The notes beneath the pieces are model-generated. The model ran no database searches and had not been told where the DNA came from. It saw only the letters and a program-made list of their open reading frames with translations. Below, piece after piece: positions 41,498 through 50,472 of a stretch of DNA of 64,000 nt; within the stretch, counting starts at the first letter, position 1, and every line of letters begins with the position of its first letter. The DNA lies in assembly GCF_030518795.1 (NCBI RefSeq), contig NZ_CP130427.1, positions 5,456,001-5,520,000 on the forward strand, in the 5' to 3' direction. This stretch comes from Micromonospora sp. NBRC 110009 (lineage in GTDB: Bacteria; Actinomycetota; Actinomycetes; Mycobacteriales; Micromonosporaceae). The translations under genes and the position numbers were made by a program.

Positions 41498-44323
41498 TCA
41501 CTCCTCGGCGAGTAGTTGTGCGGTGGGGAGCCGGCGCAGCAGCGCGGCCGGGACGAGCGCTGCCAGGCAGGTGACCAGCACCCCGGCCAGCGCGACGGTT
41601 GCGGCCACCGTCACCAGCGCCGCCGGCAGGTCGCCGACGAGCCAGGCCGCCCCGCCGAGCCCGAGGCCGGCGCCGGCGAGCGCGCCCAGCGCGCCGAGCA
41701 GGAAGCCCTCGTAGCCGACCAGGCGGGCCAGCGCGGTGTCGGTCCAGCCGGTGGCGCGCAGGGTGGCCAGTTCGGCGGCGCGGTCCCGGATGTTCAGGTA
41801 GAGCACGTCGGCGACGGCGGCGGCACCGAGCAGCACGGTCGCCACCGCCGCGAGGGCGTCCGCGCCGCGCACGCTCAGCGAGACGGTGTCGCCGAGCAGG
41901 CTGCCCACGATGGCGCCGCGGAAGGCGTACGCGGCGGCGGCGACCAGGGTCAGCGCGGACACCCCGATGGCCAGCGCGCCCGCGCCGAGCAGGGTGCGTC
42001 CGGGGGTGCGGACCAGGTTCACCAGGGCCAGGCCGGGCAGGGTGCGCGGCCGGCGTACCCAACGGGCGGTGGCCACCGGTGGGCGCAGCGCGGCGGCCGG
42101 GTGGGCGCGTGCGGCCCGCAGCGCCGGCGCCAGCCCCGCGACCAGCGCCAGCAGCAGGGCCACCGGTACGGCGAGCAGCGCCCGCCGCCAGTCGACGCCG
42201 ATGTCCAGGGCCGCGCCGAGCGGGAACGCGAGTCCGACGGCGAGCAGCCCGGCGGCCAGGCCCAGCGCGGCGACCTCGCCGAGGATCAGCGCGCCGATCC
42301 GGCGAGCCGGCCAGCCGAGGCAGGCGAGCACCGCCAGCTCGGGGCGGCGGTCCCGGACCGCGGCGGAGACCGCGTTGCCGAGGAAGAGCACACAGACCAC
42401 CAGCACCAGCAGGAACAGCGCGGCGCTCTTGCGGTCGACGGCTTTCGTGATGGTGGAGGCGACGCCGAGCGCGGACCAGTTCTCGGTCAGCCGCAGCTCC
42501 GGGCGGCCGAACGCGCCGGCCGGCAGGTCCACTGTCTGTGGGGCCGGGGAGGAGCCGAGGGTGATGTCGACATCCAGGCCCGTGGCCTGGGCGATCCGCT
42601 CGGCGATCAGCCGGACCCGCTCCGCGGACTGCTTGCTGTATCCGTGCACGTCGGTCACCCGGACCCGGATCGCGCTGATCGGGGCGGTGCGCTGCGGGCT
42701 GGTGCCGTGCGCCAGCAGACCGGGCACGCTGGTCAGGGTGGTCAGCAGCAGCGGCGGGGCGGAGAGGTACCCGGCGGGGTTGCCGCTCGGTTCGAGCGGC
42801 TTGCCGCCCAGCGCGGCTCGGCTGCGCTCGTCGGCGCCCTGGGTCACCGGCGGTTCGTACGTCTCCAGCGGCACCTTGCCCAGGTCGCTGAAGCCGGTCA
42901 GTTTCTCCGGGTCGAAGAGGCCGACGGCGCGCCACCGTCGCGCGTCCTGGTCGCCGCGACCGAGCCGCAGGGAGGTCAGTGGTCGGAAGCTGGTGTCCTC
43001 CGTGAGCCAGGGTCGGGGTAGCGAGGTGAGGGTCGTCCCCTCGCCGTGGTAGACGTCCGGATCCGGGGACGCCGTGCGCACCCGCAGCGTGCCGTCGGCC
43101 TGTTGGTCGTAGTTGGCCTGGCCGGTCTGCACGACGACCTGTAGCTGGCCCCAGCAGCAGCCGTCGCGGCTCAGTCCGCCGGCGAGCTGAGTTCGGTACG
43201 CGCTCAATGCGTCCTGCTCCGTGCCGGCGGCCGCCACGGCCGGTGCCCCGCGCAGCGCCGCCGCCAGGTCTTGCGGCGGAAGCCCAGCGAGGCTGCGACC
43301 GGGCCGCAACCGGGTGTACGTGGCCCGGATCGCGCCGTCGACGAAGGGTCGGCTGGTGGCGAGCACCGGCATGGTGCGGCTGGTCAGCCCACCCCGCTCG
43401 CTGGTCACGGTGGTGGTGTCGGTGGCGGTGAGCGGACGCCCCGACACCACGGCGTCGGTGAGTCCGATCAGGCGCTGCTCGGCGTCCGGGTCGACCGCGG
43501 CGAGCAGGAACGGCACGGTGAGATACATCGACACCGTCAGCCGGGTGGTGGACGTCGACGAGGGCGCGTCCGCTCCGCTGCCCGCTGTCGACTGCTCGAA
43601 GCGCCCGTCCGGCAGCAGTCGGAACGTGTCGACCCGCCACGTCTGCCGTTCGGTGAGGGTGGTCAGCGAGTTGCTCTGTTCGACCTGGAGATCACAGACC
43701 GGCTCGGTGCGCCCACCGTCGAGGACCTCCCGGGGCACCAGACCGCAGTCCTGGGTGTCGTACGTCCGCCCGTCGGTGTACCGCACCGCGTCAGCGCGGT
43801 ACTGGTCGCCGATGACCGGATAGTGCAGCCGGTGCTTCGTCACGTACACGTAGGTCGGCGCGGCGGGGGCGTGGGTGAGCCCCCGCTCGGCGAGGAAGGT
43901 CCGGTCGATCCGGATGACCTGGCGGTCCAGCGACCGGTCGACCACGTCGGTCAGGTCGATCGGCATCTCGATCGGCGTGGTCGAGTAGCCGAGCATCGCG
44001 ATCGGGGCGGCCACGTCCACCCCCTCGACGGCCTTGACCTGCTCGTACTGGGCGGTCGTGATGCCACCGTAGAGCCCGGAGAGGTAGTTGGGCCGGACCA
44101 GCCGCCGCTCGGCCTCGAGTGGCGTGCGCGTCCCCTTCGGGCGGACCAGGATGTCGTACGCGGCGCGGGTGTTCCGCTCGACGGTGCCGGTGACGGCCAG
44201 CCGGGAGGTGGTGGTGGCGCCGGTCAGGACGACGAAGCCGGTGGTCGCCACCAGCACGCCGACCAGCAGCGCCACCGACCGTCCGGCACGGCCGCGAAGT
44301 TGCCCCCAGACGAAACGGAACAT
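41498..44323 (-). CDS. FtsX/MacB-like ABC permease, 941 residues
   Basis: ATG 44323 (MFRFVWGQLRGRAGRSVALL) is chosen because GGGGAGG lies just before it. One N-terminal span, a large extracytoplasmic part of about 600 residues, then two sets of three to four spans with FtsX signatures (LLVLVVCVLFLGNAVSAAVR, VLLGAAAVADVLYLNIRDRA). The size fits actinomycete FtsX-family exporters. It is divergent from padR and shares its operator region. It probably belongs to a self-resistance or peptide-response unit; a link to the nearby peptide locus is possible but unproven. Confidence 0.85.
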   Translation of the reverse strand: MFRFVWGQLRGRAGRSVALLVGVLVATTGFVVLTGATTTSRLAVTGTVERNTRAAYDILVRPKGTRTPLEAERRLVRPNYLSGLYGGITTAQYEQVKAVEGVDVAAPIAMLGYSTTPIEMPIDLTDVVDRSLDRQVIRIDRTFLAERGLTHAPAAPTYVYVTKHRLHYPVIGDQYRADAVRYTDGRTYDTQDCGLVPREVLDGGRTEPVCDLQVEQSNSLTTLTERQTWRVDTFRLLPDGRFEQSTAGSGADAPSSTSTTRLTVSMYLTVPFLLAAVDPDAEQRLIGLTDAVVSGRPLTATDTTTVTSERGGLTSRTMPVLATSRPFVDGAIRATYTRLRPGRSLAGLPPQDLAAALRGAPAVAAAGTEQDALSAYRTQLAGGLSRDGCCWGQLQVVVQTGQANYDQQADGTLRVRTASPDPDVYHGEGTTLTSLPRPWLTEDTSFRPLTSLRLGRGDQDARRWRAVGLFDPEKLTGFSDLGKVPLETYEPPVTQGADERSRAALGGKPLEPSGNPAGYLSAPPLLLTTLTSVPGLLAHGTSPQRTAPISAIRVRVTDVHGYSKQSAERVRLIAERIAQATGLDVDITLGSSPAPQTVDLPAGAFGRPELRLTENWSALGVASTITKAVDRKSAALFLLVLVVCVLFLGNAVSAAVRDRRPELAVLACLGWPARRIGALILGEVAALGLAAGLLAVGLAFPLGAALDIGVDWRRALLAVPVALLLALVAGLAPALRAARAHPAAALRPPVATARWVRRPRTLPGLALVNLVRTPGRTLLGAGALAIGVSALTLVAAAAYAFRGAIVGSLLGDTVSLSVRGADALAAVATVLLGAAAVADVLYLNIRDRAAELATLRATGWTDTALARLVGYEGFLLGALGALAGAGLGLGGAAWLVGDLPAALVTVAATVALAGVLVTCLAALVPAALLRRLPTAQLLAEE

Positions 44324-44363
44324 GTCGCGCCTCCCCGTGTGCTGACCCACACTGTGCGCGATA

Positions 44364-44376
44364 CATTGTCACAATG
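44364..44376. promoter_or_regulatory. Perfect palindrome, probable PadR operator
   Basis: CATTGT-C-ACAATG lies in the divergent permease/padR region, 41 nt upstream of the permease start and 47 nt upstream of padR. PadR proteins bind such short inverted repeats and usually repress themselves and the neighbouring transporter. Confidence 0.6.
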
Positions 44377-44422
44377 CAAGGCCCATTCCGGGCGTCTGTC
44401 AGGAACCGGATCGGAGGAGACG

Positions 44423-45019
44423 GTGGCGATCCAGCACGCGGTCCTGGCCCTGCTCGCCCGCGGCCCCAGCTACGGCTACGAACTCAAGAGCGCCTTCGAG
44501 GCGGCGGTCGGCCCGCAGTGGGGCCCGCTCAACATCGGGCACCTCTACCAGATCCTCGACCGGCTCTCCCGGGACGGACTGGTGGTCGCCGAGCGGCAGG
44601 CCCAGCCGGTCAAGCCCGACCGGGTGGTCTACGAGATCACCCCGGAGGGCCGGACCGAGCTGGATCGCTGGCTCACCGAACCCAGCCCGCGCAGCGGCGG
44701 CTTCCGGGACGACTTCTTCCTGAAGGTCACCGCCGCGGCCCGGTCGGGTGCGGCGACCACCGTCCGGACCGTGCTCGCCAACCAGCGCGCCCACCTGCTG
44801 CGGGAACTGCGGAATCTCGACGGCCTGCGCCGTCGGGCGGACGATCCGGTGGTCCGGCTGCTGCTCTCGGCCGCCAGTCGGCACGTCGAGGCCGACCTCG
44901 CGTTCGTCGACGACGCCGAGTCGGCGCTGCTCGGCGACGGGGGCACGGCGCTCGCTGGTCTCGCCGCCGACCGCCCGGCAGCCGGAGGGGAAGCCGGACA
45001 GGCGCGCGCCGCCGGCTGA
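44423..45019 (+). CDS. PadR-family transcriptional regulator
   Basis: GTG 44423 follows CGGAGGAG; 198 residues. N-terminal PadR winged helix: AIQHAVLALLARGPSYGYEL, GPLNIGHLYQILDRLSRDGL, VYEITPEGRTELDRWL; C-terminal Vir_act_alpha-like helix with LRELRNLDGLRRRADDPVV. Likely represses the divergent ABC operon until ligand binding. Confidence 0.9.
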   Translation: MAIQHAVLALLARGPSYGYELKSAFEAAVGPQWGPLNIGHLYQILDRLSRDGLVVAERQAQPVKPDRVVYEITPEGRTELDRWLTEPSPRSGGFRDDFFLKVTAAARSGAATTVRTVLANQRAHLLRELRNLDGLRRRADDPVVRLLLSAASRHVEADLAFVDDAESALLGDGGTALAGLAADRPAAGGEAGQARAAG

Positions 45020-45170
45020 ACCGACCGCGGCGACCGCCTCGCCGGCCGTCGGGCGGCAGGCTCCGCCGAGCCGGCCATGGGTGCACTGCCGGCCCGGTAC
45101 AAGGCGCGTCCAGTAGGGCGCTCCACCTTGTCCCCGCCCGCCGAGGCTGGGGCAGGTATCGGACGCCGTT

Positions 45171-46028
45171 TCACAAGTGAGCGGAAAACATGTGCCCTCG
45201 CTCAGGGGCGCGGGCCAGTTGCCTGGACTGGGCGACGAGGCGGCCGGCCTCGTCCCAGATCTCGGCGTCCTCTTCGAGGAAGCCGCCCGCGAAGTTGCGG
45301 GTAGCGTGGCTGACCCGCAACCACCCGCCCGATGGTCTCGCCCGTACGTGCACGGTGAGCTCCACTGTAGGTACCCATCCGAAGACCCCGAGGTCGAAGG
45401 CAGCCGTTGGGAGGCAGTCGGCGGCGAAGGCCAGCAGAAGGGGATCGGGCTGGCGACCATCGGGCATCCGAAGCCAGCCGCGTTGTGCTCCGACGCCTGA
45501 GGGCTGTCCGACGGTCCAGCCTACGGTGGACGGGTCGAGCCGGAGGTCCATCTGCCGGATGAAGGGTGCCCGCTCAAGGAACGCGGGCGGTGCGTGGTCG
45601 GCCGGCACGCAGTCGTCGGGGTCGGGCATGGGGGGAGGAGCGGCCGTAGTGAGCACCTCATCGGTGAGCGTGCCCAGGTCGCCGTAGCTGGCCAGCACCC
45701 GCAGCCGTTCCACCTCCGTGCCGTCCTCTCCGGGTTGCATCAGTCGGGCCGCGCCGGTGGAGAGGCGACGACCGGTTCGCACCGACTCGGTGCGTACGGT
45801 CGCCGGACCCGGGTGGCAGGCGGAGAGGAAGTAGGCGGTCAGGGAGAACGGGTCGCGGTGGCCGGACCGGCCGAGTTCCTCGGACAGGGCCCGGGCGGCG
45901 AGGGCGGAGAGCAAGCCGCCGTTGATACCAACGCCGACCCGCCACCCGTCGTGCAGGACGGCGTCGAAGACCGATCCGTCTACACGGTGTGGAGTAACCG
46001 CGGTGGCACGGTCGAAGTCACTACACAA
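45171..46028 (-). CDS. TesB-like thioesterase family protein, start region next to IS3
   Basis: The 285-residue frame starts at TTG 46028 (then CSDFDRATAVTP), matching the normal start of actinomycete acyl-CoA thioesterases of the 4HBT_3 type (SDFDRATAVTPHRVDGS, GVGINGGLLSALAARALSEE, HATRNFAGGFLEEDAEIWDE). An IS3 element ends only 29 bp upstream, so the native start codon and promoter may have been lost; a longer open frame through the IS is not genuine. Expression is doubtful. Confidence 0.7.
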   Translation of the reverse strand: MCSDFDRATAVTPHRVDGSVFDAVLHDGWRVGVGINGGLLSALAARALSEELGRSGHRDPFSLTAYFLSACHPGPATVRTESVRTGRRLSTGAARLMQPGEDGTEVERLRVLASYGDLGTLTDEVLTTAAPPPMPDPDDCVPADHAPPAFLERAPFIRQMDLRLDPSTVGWTVGQPSGVGAQRGWLRMPDGRQPDPLLLAFAADCLPTAAFDLGVFGWVPTVELTVHVRARPSGGWLRVSHATRNFAGGFLEEDAEIWDEAGRLVAQSRQLARAPERGHMFSAHL

Positions 46029-46093
46029 CGGGCCCTGATTCCGCGTCTCACTGGGCTTGACCCGTTTCGACGGACAGGGTCGATGTGGTGATC

Positions 46094-46990
46094 TCACGCT
46101 ACTTTGTTGGCGGTTACCGGGCTTAGACCGGTGGCTTCGTAGGTGGCGGGGCTGAGGTAGCCGAGGCTGGAGTGCCGGCGGCGGGTGTTGTACCAGCCTT
46201 CCACGTACTCGAATATCGCCTGGCGGGCGGCTTCGCGGGTGGGCCAGGCCTGGCGGTGTAGCAGTTCGGTCTTGATGGTGGCGAAGAACGATTCGGCGAC
46301 GGCGTTGTCCCAGCACTGCCCGCGCCGGCTCAGCGACAGTCGGATCCCGTGGCGCTTGGTGAGGCGGGCGTGCTGGGTGCTGGTGTATTGACAGCCGCGG
46401 TCGGCGTGGAAGATCAGCCCCGAGGTGGGTCGGCGGCGGCGGATGGCGTTGGTGAGGGCGGCGTCGACCAGGTCGGTGCGCAGGTGATCGGCCACCGCCC
46501 AGCCGACGACCCGCCGGGAGGCCAGGTCGATGACCGCGGCCAGATACAGCCAGCCCTCCCACGTGTTGATGTAGGTGATGTCCCCGCACCATCGGGTGTC
46601 GACCGCGGCCGCGTCGGTGTCGAAGTCCCGGCCGACCAGGTCAGGACGCGCTTCGGCGGCCGGATCCGGCATGGTGGTGGTGCGCCACCGTCGTGGACAC
46701 TTGCCGGCGATCCCGGCCGTGCGCATCAACCGTGCGACGCGTTTGCGGCCGTGCCGCAGCCCAGCCGCGACGAGTTCGGCGTGCACCCGCGGCGCCCCGT
46801 AGGTGCCCTTCGACATCGCGTGCACCGCGGTGATCTTCTCGGTCAGGGCCTGGTCGACCCGTTCACGCTCGGACCGCTCGCCACGGACATGCTGGTAATA
46901 GGCGGACCGGGAGACCTGCATCAGCTCACACGCACGCTTGACGCTGCGTGAGCCGGCCTGCTCCGCCTCGATGAACGGGTACACGTTCAC
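46094..46990 (-). CDS. IS3 transposase OrfB (integrase core)
   Basis: 298 residues with the DDE triad in context: RWCGDITYINTW (D), GLIFHADRGCQYTS (D), CWDNAVAESFFATIKTE (E), preceded by an HTH_21 region (KGTYGAPRVHAELVA). It overlaps OrfA by 4 nt, typical of IS3 elements that make OrfAB by -1 frameshift. Confidence 0.95.
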   Translation of the reverse strand: MNVYPFIEAEQAGSRSVKRACELMQVSRSAYYQHVRGERSERERVDQALTEKITAVHAMSKGTYGAPRVHAELVAAGLRHGRKRVARLMRTAGIAGKCPRRWRTTTMPDPAAEARPDLVGRDFDTDAAAVDTRWCGDITYINTWEGWLYLAAVIDLASRRVVGWAVADHLRTDLVDAALTNAIRRRRPTSGLIFHADRGCQYTSTQHARLTKRHGIRLSLSRRGQCWDNAVAESFFATIKTELLHRQAWPTREAARQAIFEYVEGWYNTRRRHSSLGYLSPATYEATGLSPVTANKVA

Positions 46991-47310
46991 CGGGTCTCCT
47001 TCGCGAAGAAAGCCGTCGCCCGCTTCAAAATCTCGACGTCCTCGCGCAGCCGCCGGTTCTCCCGGCGCAGCTGCGCCAATTCGGCCCGCTCGTCACTGGT
47101 CAACCCGTCGCTACGGGCGCCCGCGTCGACCTCAGCCTGCCTGACCCACTCCCGTACCGCGGTCTCCGTCAGGTCGAAATCCTTCGAAACCTGCCCGATC
47201 GTCCGATCCCCACGCTGACACAACTCCACGATCTCGGCCTTGAACTCCGCCGTGAACGACCGACGAGGCCGCGACCGCTTCCTACCCATGCTCTCCATGA
47301 TGCTGGACAT
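46987..47310 (-). CDS. IS3 transposase OrfA
   Basis: 107 residues: helix-turn-helix FTAEFKAEIVELCQRGDRTI then a leucine zipper region RAELAQLRRENRRLREDVEI ending LKRATAFFAKETR. Standard partner of OrfB. Confidence 0.95.
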   Translation of the reverse strand: MSSIMESMGRKRSRPRRSFTAEFKAEIVELCQRGDRTIGQVSKDFDLTETAVREWVRQAEVDAGARSDGLTSDERAELAQLRRENRRLREDVEILKRATAFFAKETR

Positions 47311-47348
47311 CCTCCCGGAGCCCTCCAGCTCCTGATCTCAGATGTCCG

Positions 47349-47498
47349 TCAAAGCGGGTCAGGCCCACACTGGATCTGGGCGGTGGTGTGGGTGAGCCAT
47401 CCCAGTGGTGCGGGTTGGCCCGGGTGGAACATGTTCCAGGCGTCGAGTAGGACGGATTCCAGGGTCGGTGGTGACGTCGTCGTCTCGGGTGTGGTCAT
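47349..47498 (-). pseudogene. Small gene truncated by IS3
   Basis: From Met 47498 the frame reads MTTPETTTSPPTLESVLLDA, WNMFHPGQPAPLGWLTHTTA, QIQCG, then PDPL and a stop supplied by the IS inverted repeat. Native 3' sequence is lost. It is probably a small gene of the same plasmid/ICE module as the DUF3085 gene upstream. Function unknown. Confidence 0.55.
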
Positions 47499-47522
47499 CG
47501 CAGGTTGCTCCTCGAGAACGGA

Positions 47523-47558
47523 GACGGTCCCGCCTCCCTGGCGGGCGGCGGGACCGTC
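47523..47558 (-). terminator. Stem-loop between DUF3085 and the next gene
   Basis: GACGGTCCCGCC and GGCGGGACCGTC form a 12-bp perfect stem with a 12-nt loop, 25 nt before the start at 47498 and 9 nt after the DUF3085 stop. Confidence 0.6.
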
Positions 47559-47566
47559 GGCTGGTG

Positions 47567-47932
47567 TCAGGACTGGCGGCGGATCCGGCTGATCCGGACC
47601 TCGTAGGTGTCGGAGCGCACGGTCAGGTGCAGCCACGAGTAGCCGGCGGCTGCGGCGGTGCTCAGGGTGGTGATCAGCGGGGTGGGCTGGTCGGTGAGGT
47701 GCAGGTGCTCGGCGAAGTCGTCGCCGCCGAGATCCGGGTCGCGGCGGTGGCCGTCAGTGCTGGGGTACCAACCGTGGGCGTAGACGACCAGGCTGCTGCC
47801 GGGCCGGTTCGGATCCTCGAGGCGCGGCAGGCCGCTGGACATCAGGTAGACGCCGTGGTCGTGGACCCACACCAGCGCGCCGGGGCAGGTGATGCCGTCT
47901 TCGTGCTCGGCGAACGAGGGCGCCTGGTCGGG
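47567..47932 (-). pseudogene. DUF3085 protein, 5' truncated by IS256 derivative
   Basis: The frame is open from the IS boundary: FAEHEDGITCPGALVWVHDH, GVYLMSSGLPRL, VVYAHGWYP, GGDDFAEHLHLTD. This is the body of DUF3085, a family found in actinomycete plasmids and integrated elements. The N-terminus is cut off at 47933 by the IS256-like end, so an intact product is unlikely. Confidence 0.65.
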
Positions 47933-48703
47933 GGACTGTCCGGATCTTTGTGTGCGAGGCGGTGATCGCCTTCTCAGTTTCCGGTGATGCGCTCGCCGTA
48001 GAACATGCGAGGGAGTTCAGCGCCTGCTTCCAGCCGCCGGTCTTGCCGGTGACGTTAGCCCGGTTCGGCCGCGGGCTGCGAATGACCAGGTAGAGCACCT
48101 TGAGTGCGGCGGTGAGCTCTTCGAGGACCTTGTCGGTGACCCGGGAGATCAGGTCGCGGGAGACGTCGACGTCGTAGATGTCGGCCAGGTGCGGCTGGAT
48201 CTCGCCGGTCGTCAGGCCTCTGGCATACAGCGAGACGATGGCCTCGTCGAAGCCCTCGACGCGGCGGGCGTGCTTGGGCACGATTCTGTGGCTCGAACGC
48301 CCCGGCCCGGTCCCGTGGCACCTGCAGTTGCACCGGTCCGACCTCGGCCTGCACCGTCTTCGGCGAGCTGCCGTTGCGGTGGTTGCCCCGGCCCCGCCCG
48401 GCCGGATCGCCTTTCTCATACCCAAGGTGCTCGGTCATCTCCGCCTCGAGGGCGGTCTGCAGCACGGTGCGGGTGACCCGGCTGAGCAGGCCACCAGGCC
48501 CGACCAGCGACACACCCTGCGCCCGGGCCTGATCGATCAGCTCTTGGGCGATCCGCACGTCCAGCCCCGCCGGGGCCTGACCTTCGACAGCCGCCGTCTC
48601 CTCGGCTGCGATGTCCTTGTTCGTCAACGGTGATCCTTCCCGGCCGGAGCAACCGCTCCAGCCGGCCGGATCACCGCCCCACACACGATCTTCCTGACAG
48701 TCC
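47933..48703 (-). mobile_element. Internally deleted IS256-family element
   Basis: 771 bp with matching ends GGACTGTCCGGATC (47933) and GGACTGTCAGGAAGATC (complement, ending 48703). Inside are an IS256 N-terminal frame (NKDIAAEETAAVEGQAPAGL, EMTEHLGYEKGD, VQLQVPRDRAGAFEPQ), a frame change near 48285, VEGFDEAIVSLYARGLTTGE, and directly the C-terminal end (VLYLVIRSPRPNRANVTG, YGERITGN out of frame). The catalytic centre is deleted; it could move only with help in trans. Confidence 0.75.
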
Positions 48704-48716
48704 CACTGGACCTCGG

Positions 48717-49010
48717 TCAGTCGATGCCTTCGACGATGCGGAAGTCGCGCTCGACGCCGTCGGAGAGGGCGACCAGCGCCTCCTGGTAGGCCGCACTCTC
48801 GTGCGCCGCGACGGCCTGCTCGAAGCTGTCGAACTCGATCAGGACGGTGCGCTCGGCGATTCCGGCGTCATGCGCCACGACCCGACTGCCACGGGCGAGG
48901 ACCCGACCGCCCCCGGCCTCGACGGCCGGACCGGCCAGCTTGTTGTAAGCAGCCAGCTTCTCAGGGTCTGAAATGGTGCGGTAGGCGCTGACCCAGTAGC
49001 CCTTGGGCAT
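48717..49010 (-). CDS. DUF1330 family protein
   Basis: 97 residues: MPKGYWVSAYRTISDPEKLA, GGGRVLARGSRVVAHDAG, RTVLIEFDSFEQAVAAHESA, YQEALVALSDGVERDFRIVE. Complete ferredoxin-like ABM-type fold of DUF1330. It follows the MFS gene by 33 bp as the last gene of the MarR-MFS operon; it may act on the same small molecule. Confidence 0.9.
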   Translation of the reverse strand: MPKGYWVSAYRTISDPEKLAAYNKLAGPAVEAGGGRVLARGSRVVAHDAGIAERTVLIEFDSFEQAVAAHESAAYQEALVALSDGVERDFRIVEGID

Positions 49011-49043
49011 GGAACCTCCAGTGTTGGGATGAGTGCATCTGAC

Positions 49044-50447
49044 TTACGGGTTGGTCTCGGACGAGCGTCGGCGGGCGAGAGCGAGGCTTGTCAGCGTCGT
49101 GATCCCCATGGCGCCGATGCCGACCAGCGCCGCGGTGATGTAGGCGCTGTCGTCGGGGAAGAGGTGGCCGGGGCCGGTGCCCGCGGCGAGGATCAGGCCG
49201 CCGATGGCGCTGCCCAGGGAGTACCCGACGCTGCGGACGACGTAGTTGAAGCTCATGGCGCTCGACGTCTCGCTCTTGGGGGTGACGGCCAGGATGACGC
49301 CGGGCATCGCGGCCGAGAAGCCGCCGACGCCGAAGCCGAGCACGCCCATCGCCGCGAACAGTTCGGCCAGGTCCGACCGGGCCGCCGCGAACAGGGCGAA
49401 CCCGCCGCCGACCACGACGGCGCTGCCGGCCAGGAGCAGGGGGTCGGCGATCCGCGTCCGGACCCGCGGCGTGAGCTTGCCGGCGACGAACCCCAGCACC
49501 GAGAACGGGATGAGGACCAGCCCGGCGACGAAGGTCGTCAGCCCGAAGCCGTAGCCGGCGCCGTGCGGCGTCTGCGCGTACCGGGTGATGAGCGTGAGCA
49601 GGAGGTACATGCCGATCCCGCCGACGAACATGGCGAGGTTCGCCCCGGCGACCGCCGGGTGCCGCACCGCCCGCACATCGACCAGGGGCGTCGTGCTGCG
49701 CAGCTCGATGACGGCCCAGACGCAGAGCAGCACCACCGCGACGACGGCGAGGCCCGCCGCCACGGCGAGGTGCCGGCTCCACAGATTCCGTTCGCCGGCG
49801 AGGAACAGCACCAGGAGCAGCGCAGCGGCCAGGACGACCGCGCCTGCCACGTCCACGTGGGCGGAGCGGCCTTCGGGGGCTTCGGGCATGGAGCGCCACG
49901 CGGTCAGGAGGGCGGCGGCGGTGACGACCAGGCCGAGGCCGTAGGCGGCCCGTACCCCGCCGAGCTCGGCGAGCAGTGCGGCCAGCGGGTAGCCGACGCC
50001 GGCCCCGATGATCGAGACCACCGAGATCAGGGCGATCACGGCCGCGCTGCGCTCCTCGGGGAGGTGGTCCCGGGCCACGCCCATCATCAGCGCCGTCAGC
50101 CCGAGCCCGACGCCCTGGGCCGCCCTGCCGGCCAGCAGCCACGCGAACGGCAGCGGCAGCACGGTGAGCGTGCTGCCGGCGACGACGACCGCCAGCGTGG
50201 CGAGGATCGTGGCCCGCCGGTGCGGGCCGGCTCCGAGCCGGCCCAGGACCGGCGTGGCGACGGCGCCGCTGAGCAGCGCGACGGTCAGCGTCCACTGCGC
50301 GCTGCCGAGCGAGACGTGGAACGAGGTCGCCACGCTGGTGATGAGCGGCGTCCCGAGGCTGGCGACCGCCGCCACGACCAGAGCGATGAACATCAGGGCG
50401 GGGACCAGCAGCCGCGCCTCGGAACGCGCCACCGGGAACGCCTTCAC
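49044..50447 (-). CDS. MFS drug exporter (DHA2-like)
   Basis: 467 residues, about fourteen spans, with motif C-like GAGVGYPLAALLAELGG and the N-terminal LGTPLITSVATSFHVSLGSA typical of DHA2 exporters. GTG start 25 bp after the MarR stop. Likely proton-driven efflux of an aromatic or drug-like compound controlled by the MarR gene. Confidence 0.9.
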   Translation of the reverse strand: MKAFPVARSEARLLVPALMFIALVVAAVASLGTPLITSVATSFHVSLGSAQWTLTVALLSGAVATPVLGRLGAGPHRRATILATLAVVVAGSTLTVLPLPFAWLLAGRAAQGVGLGLTALMMGVARDHLPEERSAAVIALISVVSIIGAGVGYPLAALLAELGGVRAAYGLGLVVTAAALLTAWRSMPEAPEGRSAHVDVAGAVVLAAALLLVLFLAGERNLWSRHLAVAAGLAVVAVVLLCVWAVIELRSTTPLVDVRAVRHPAVAGANLAMFVGGIGMYLLLTLITRYAQTPHGAGYGFGLTTFVAGLVLIPFSVLGFVAGKLTPRVRTRIADPLLLAGSAVVVGGGFALFAAARSDLAELFAAMGVLGFGVGGFSAAMPGVILAVTPKSETSSAMSFNYVVRSVGYSLGSAIGGLILAAGTGPGHLFPDDSAYITAALVGIGAMGITTLTSLALARRRSSETNP

Positions 50448-50472
50448 CGCGACCCGCCGACCGGCTGCCCGG

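Larger units (their letters stand above)
46057..47361 (-). mobile_element. IS3-family insertion sequence
   Basis: About 1.3 kb bounded by imperfect inverted ends TGACCCGTTTCGACGGACA (left, 46058) and its complement ending at 47361 (TGACCCGCTTTGACGGACA). GGC flanks both sides (46054-46056 and 47362-47364), a possible 3-bp target duplication. Both transposase frames are intact, so it may be active. Confidence 0.85.

Noticed and set aside
40749..43640. A 963-codon open frame on the minus strand
   Set aside because: Only its last quarter (from 41495) is the ABC ATPase; the rest is an Arg/Gly-rich shadow of the FtsX-type permease.
43271..45019. A 582-codon plus-strand frame ending in PadR
   Set aside because: The first 380 codons are antisense to the permease; the ribosome site and PadR similarity place the start at 44423.
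45171..46592. Thioesterase apparently extended by 190 residues
   Set aside because: The extension runs antiframe through the IS3 transposase and has no protein-like character.
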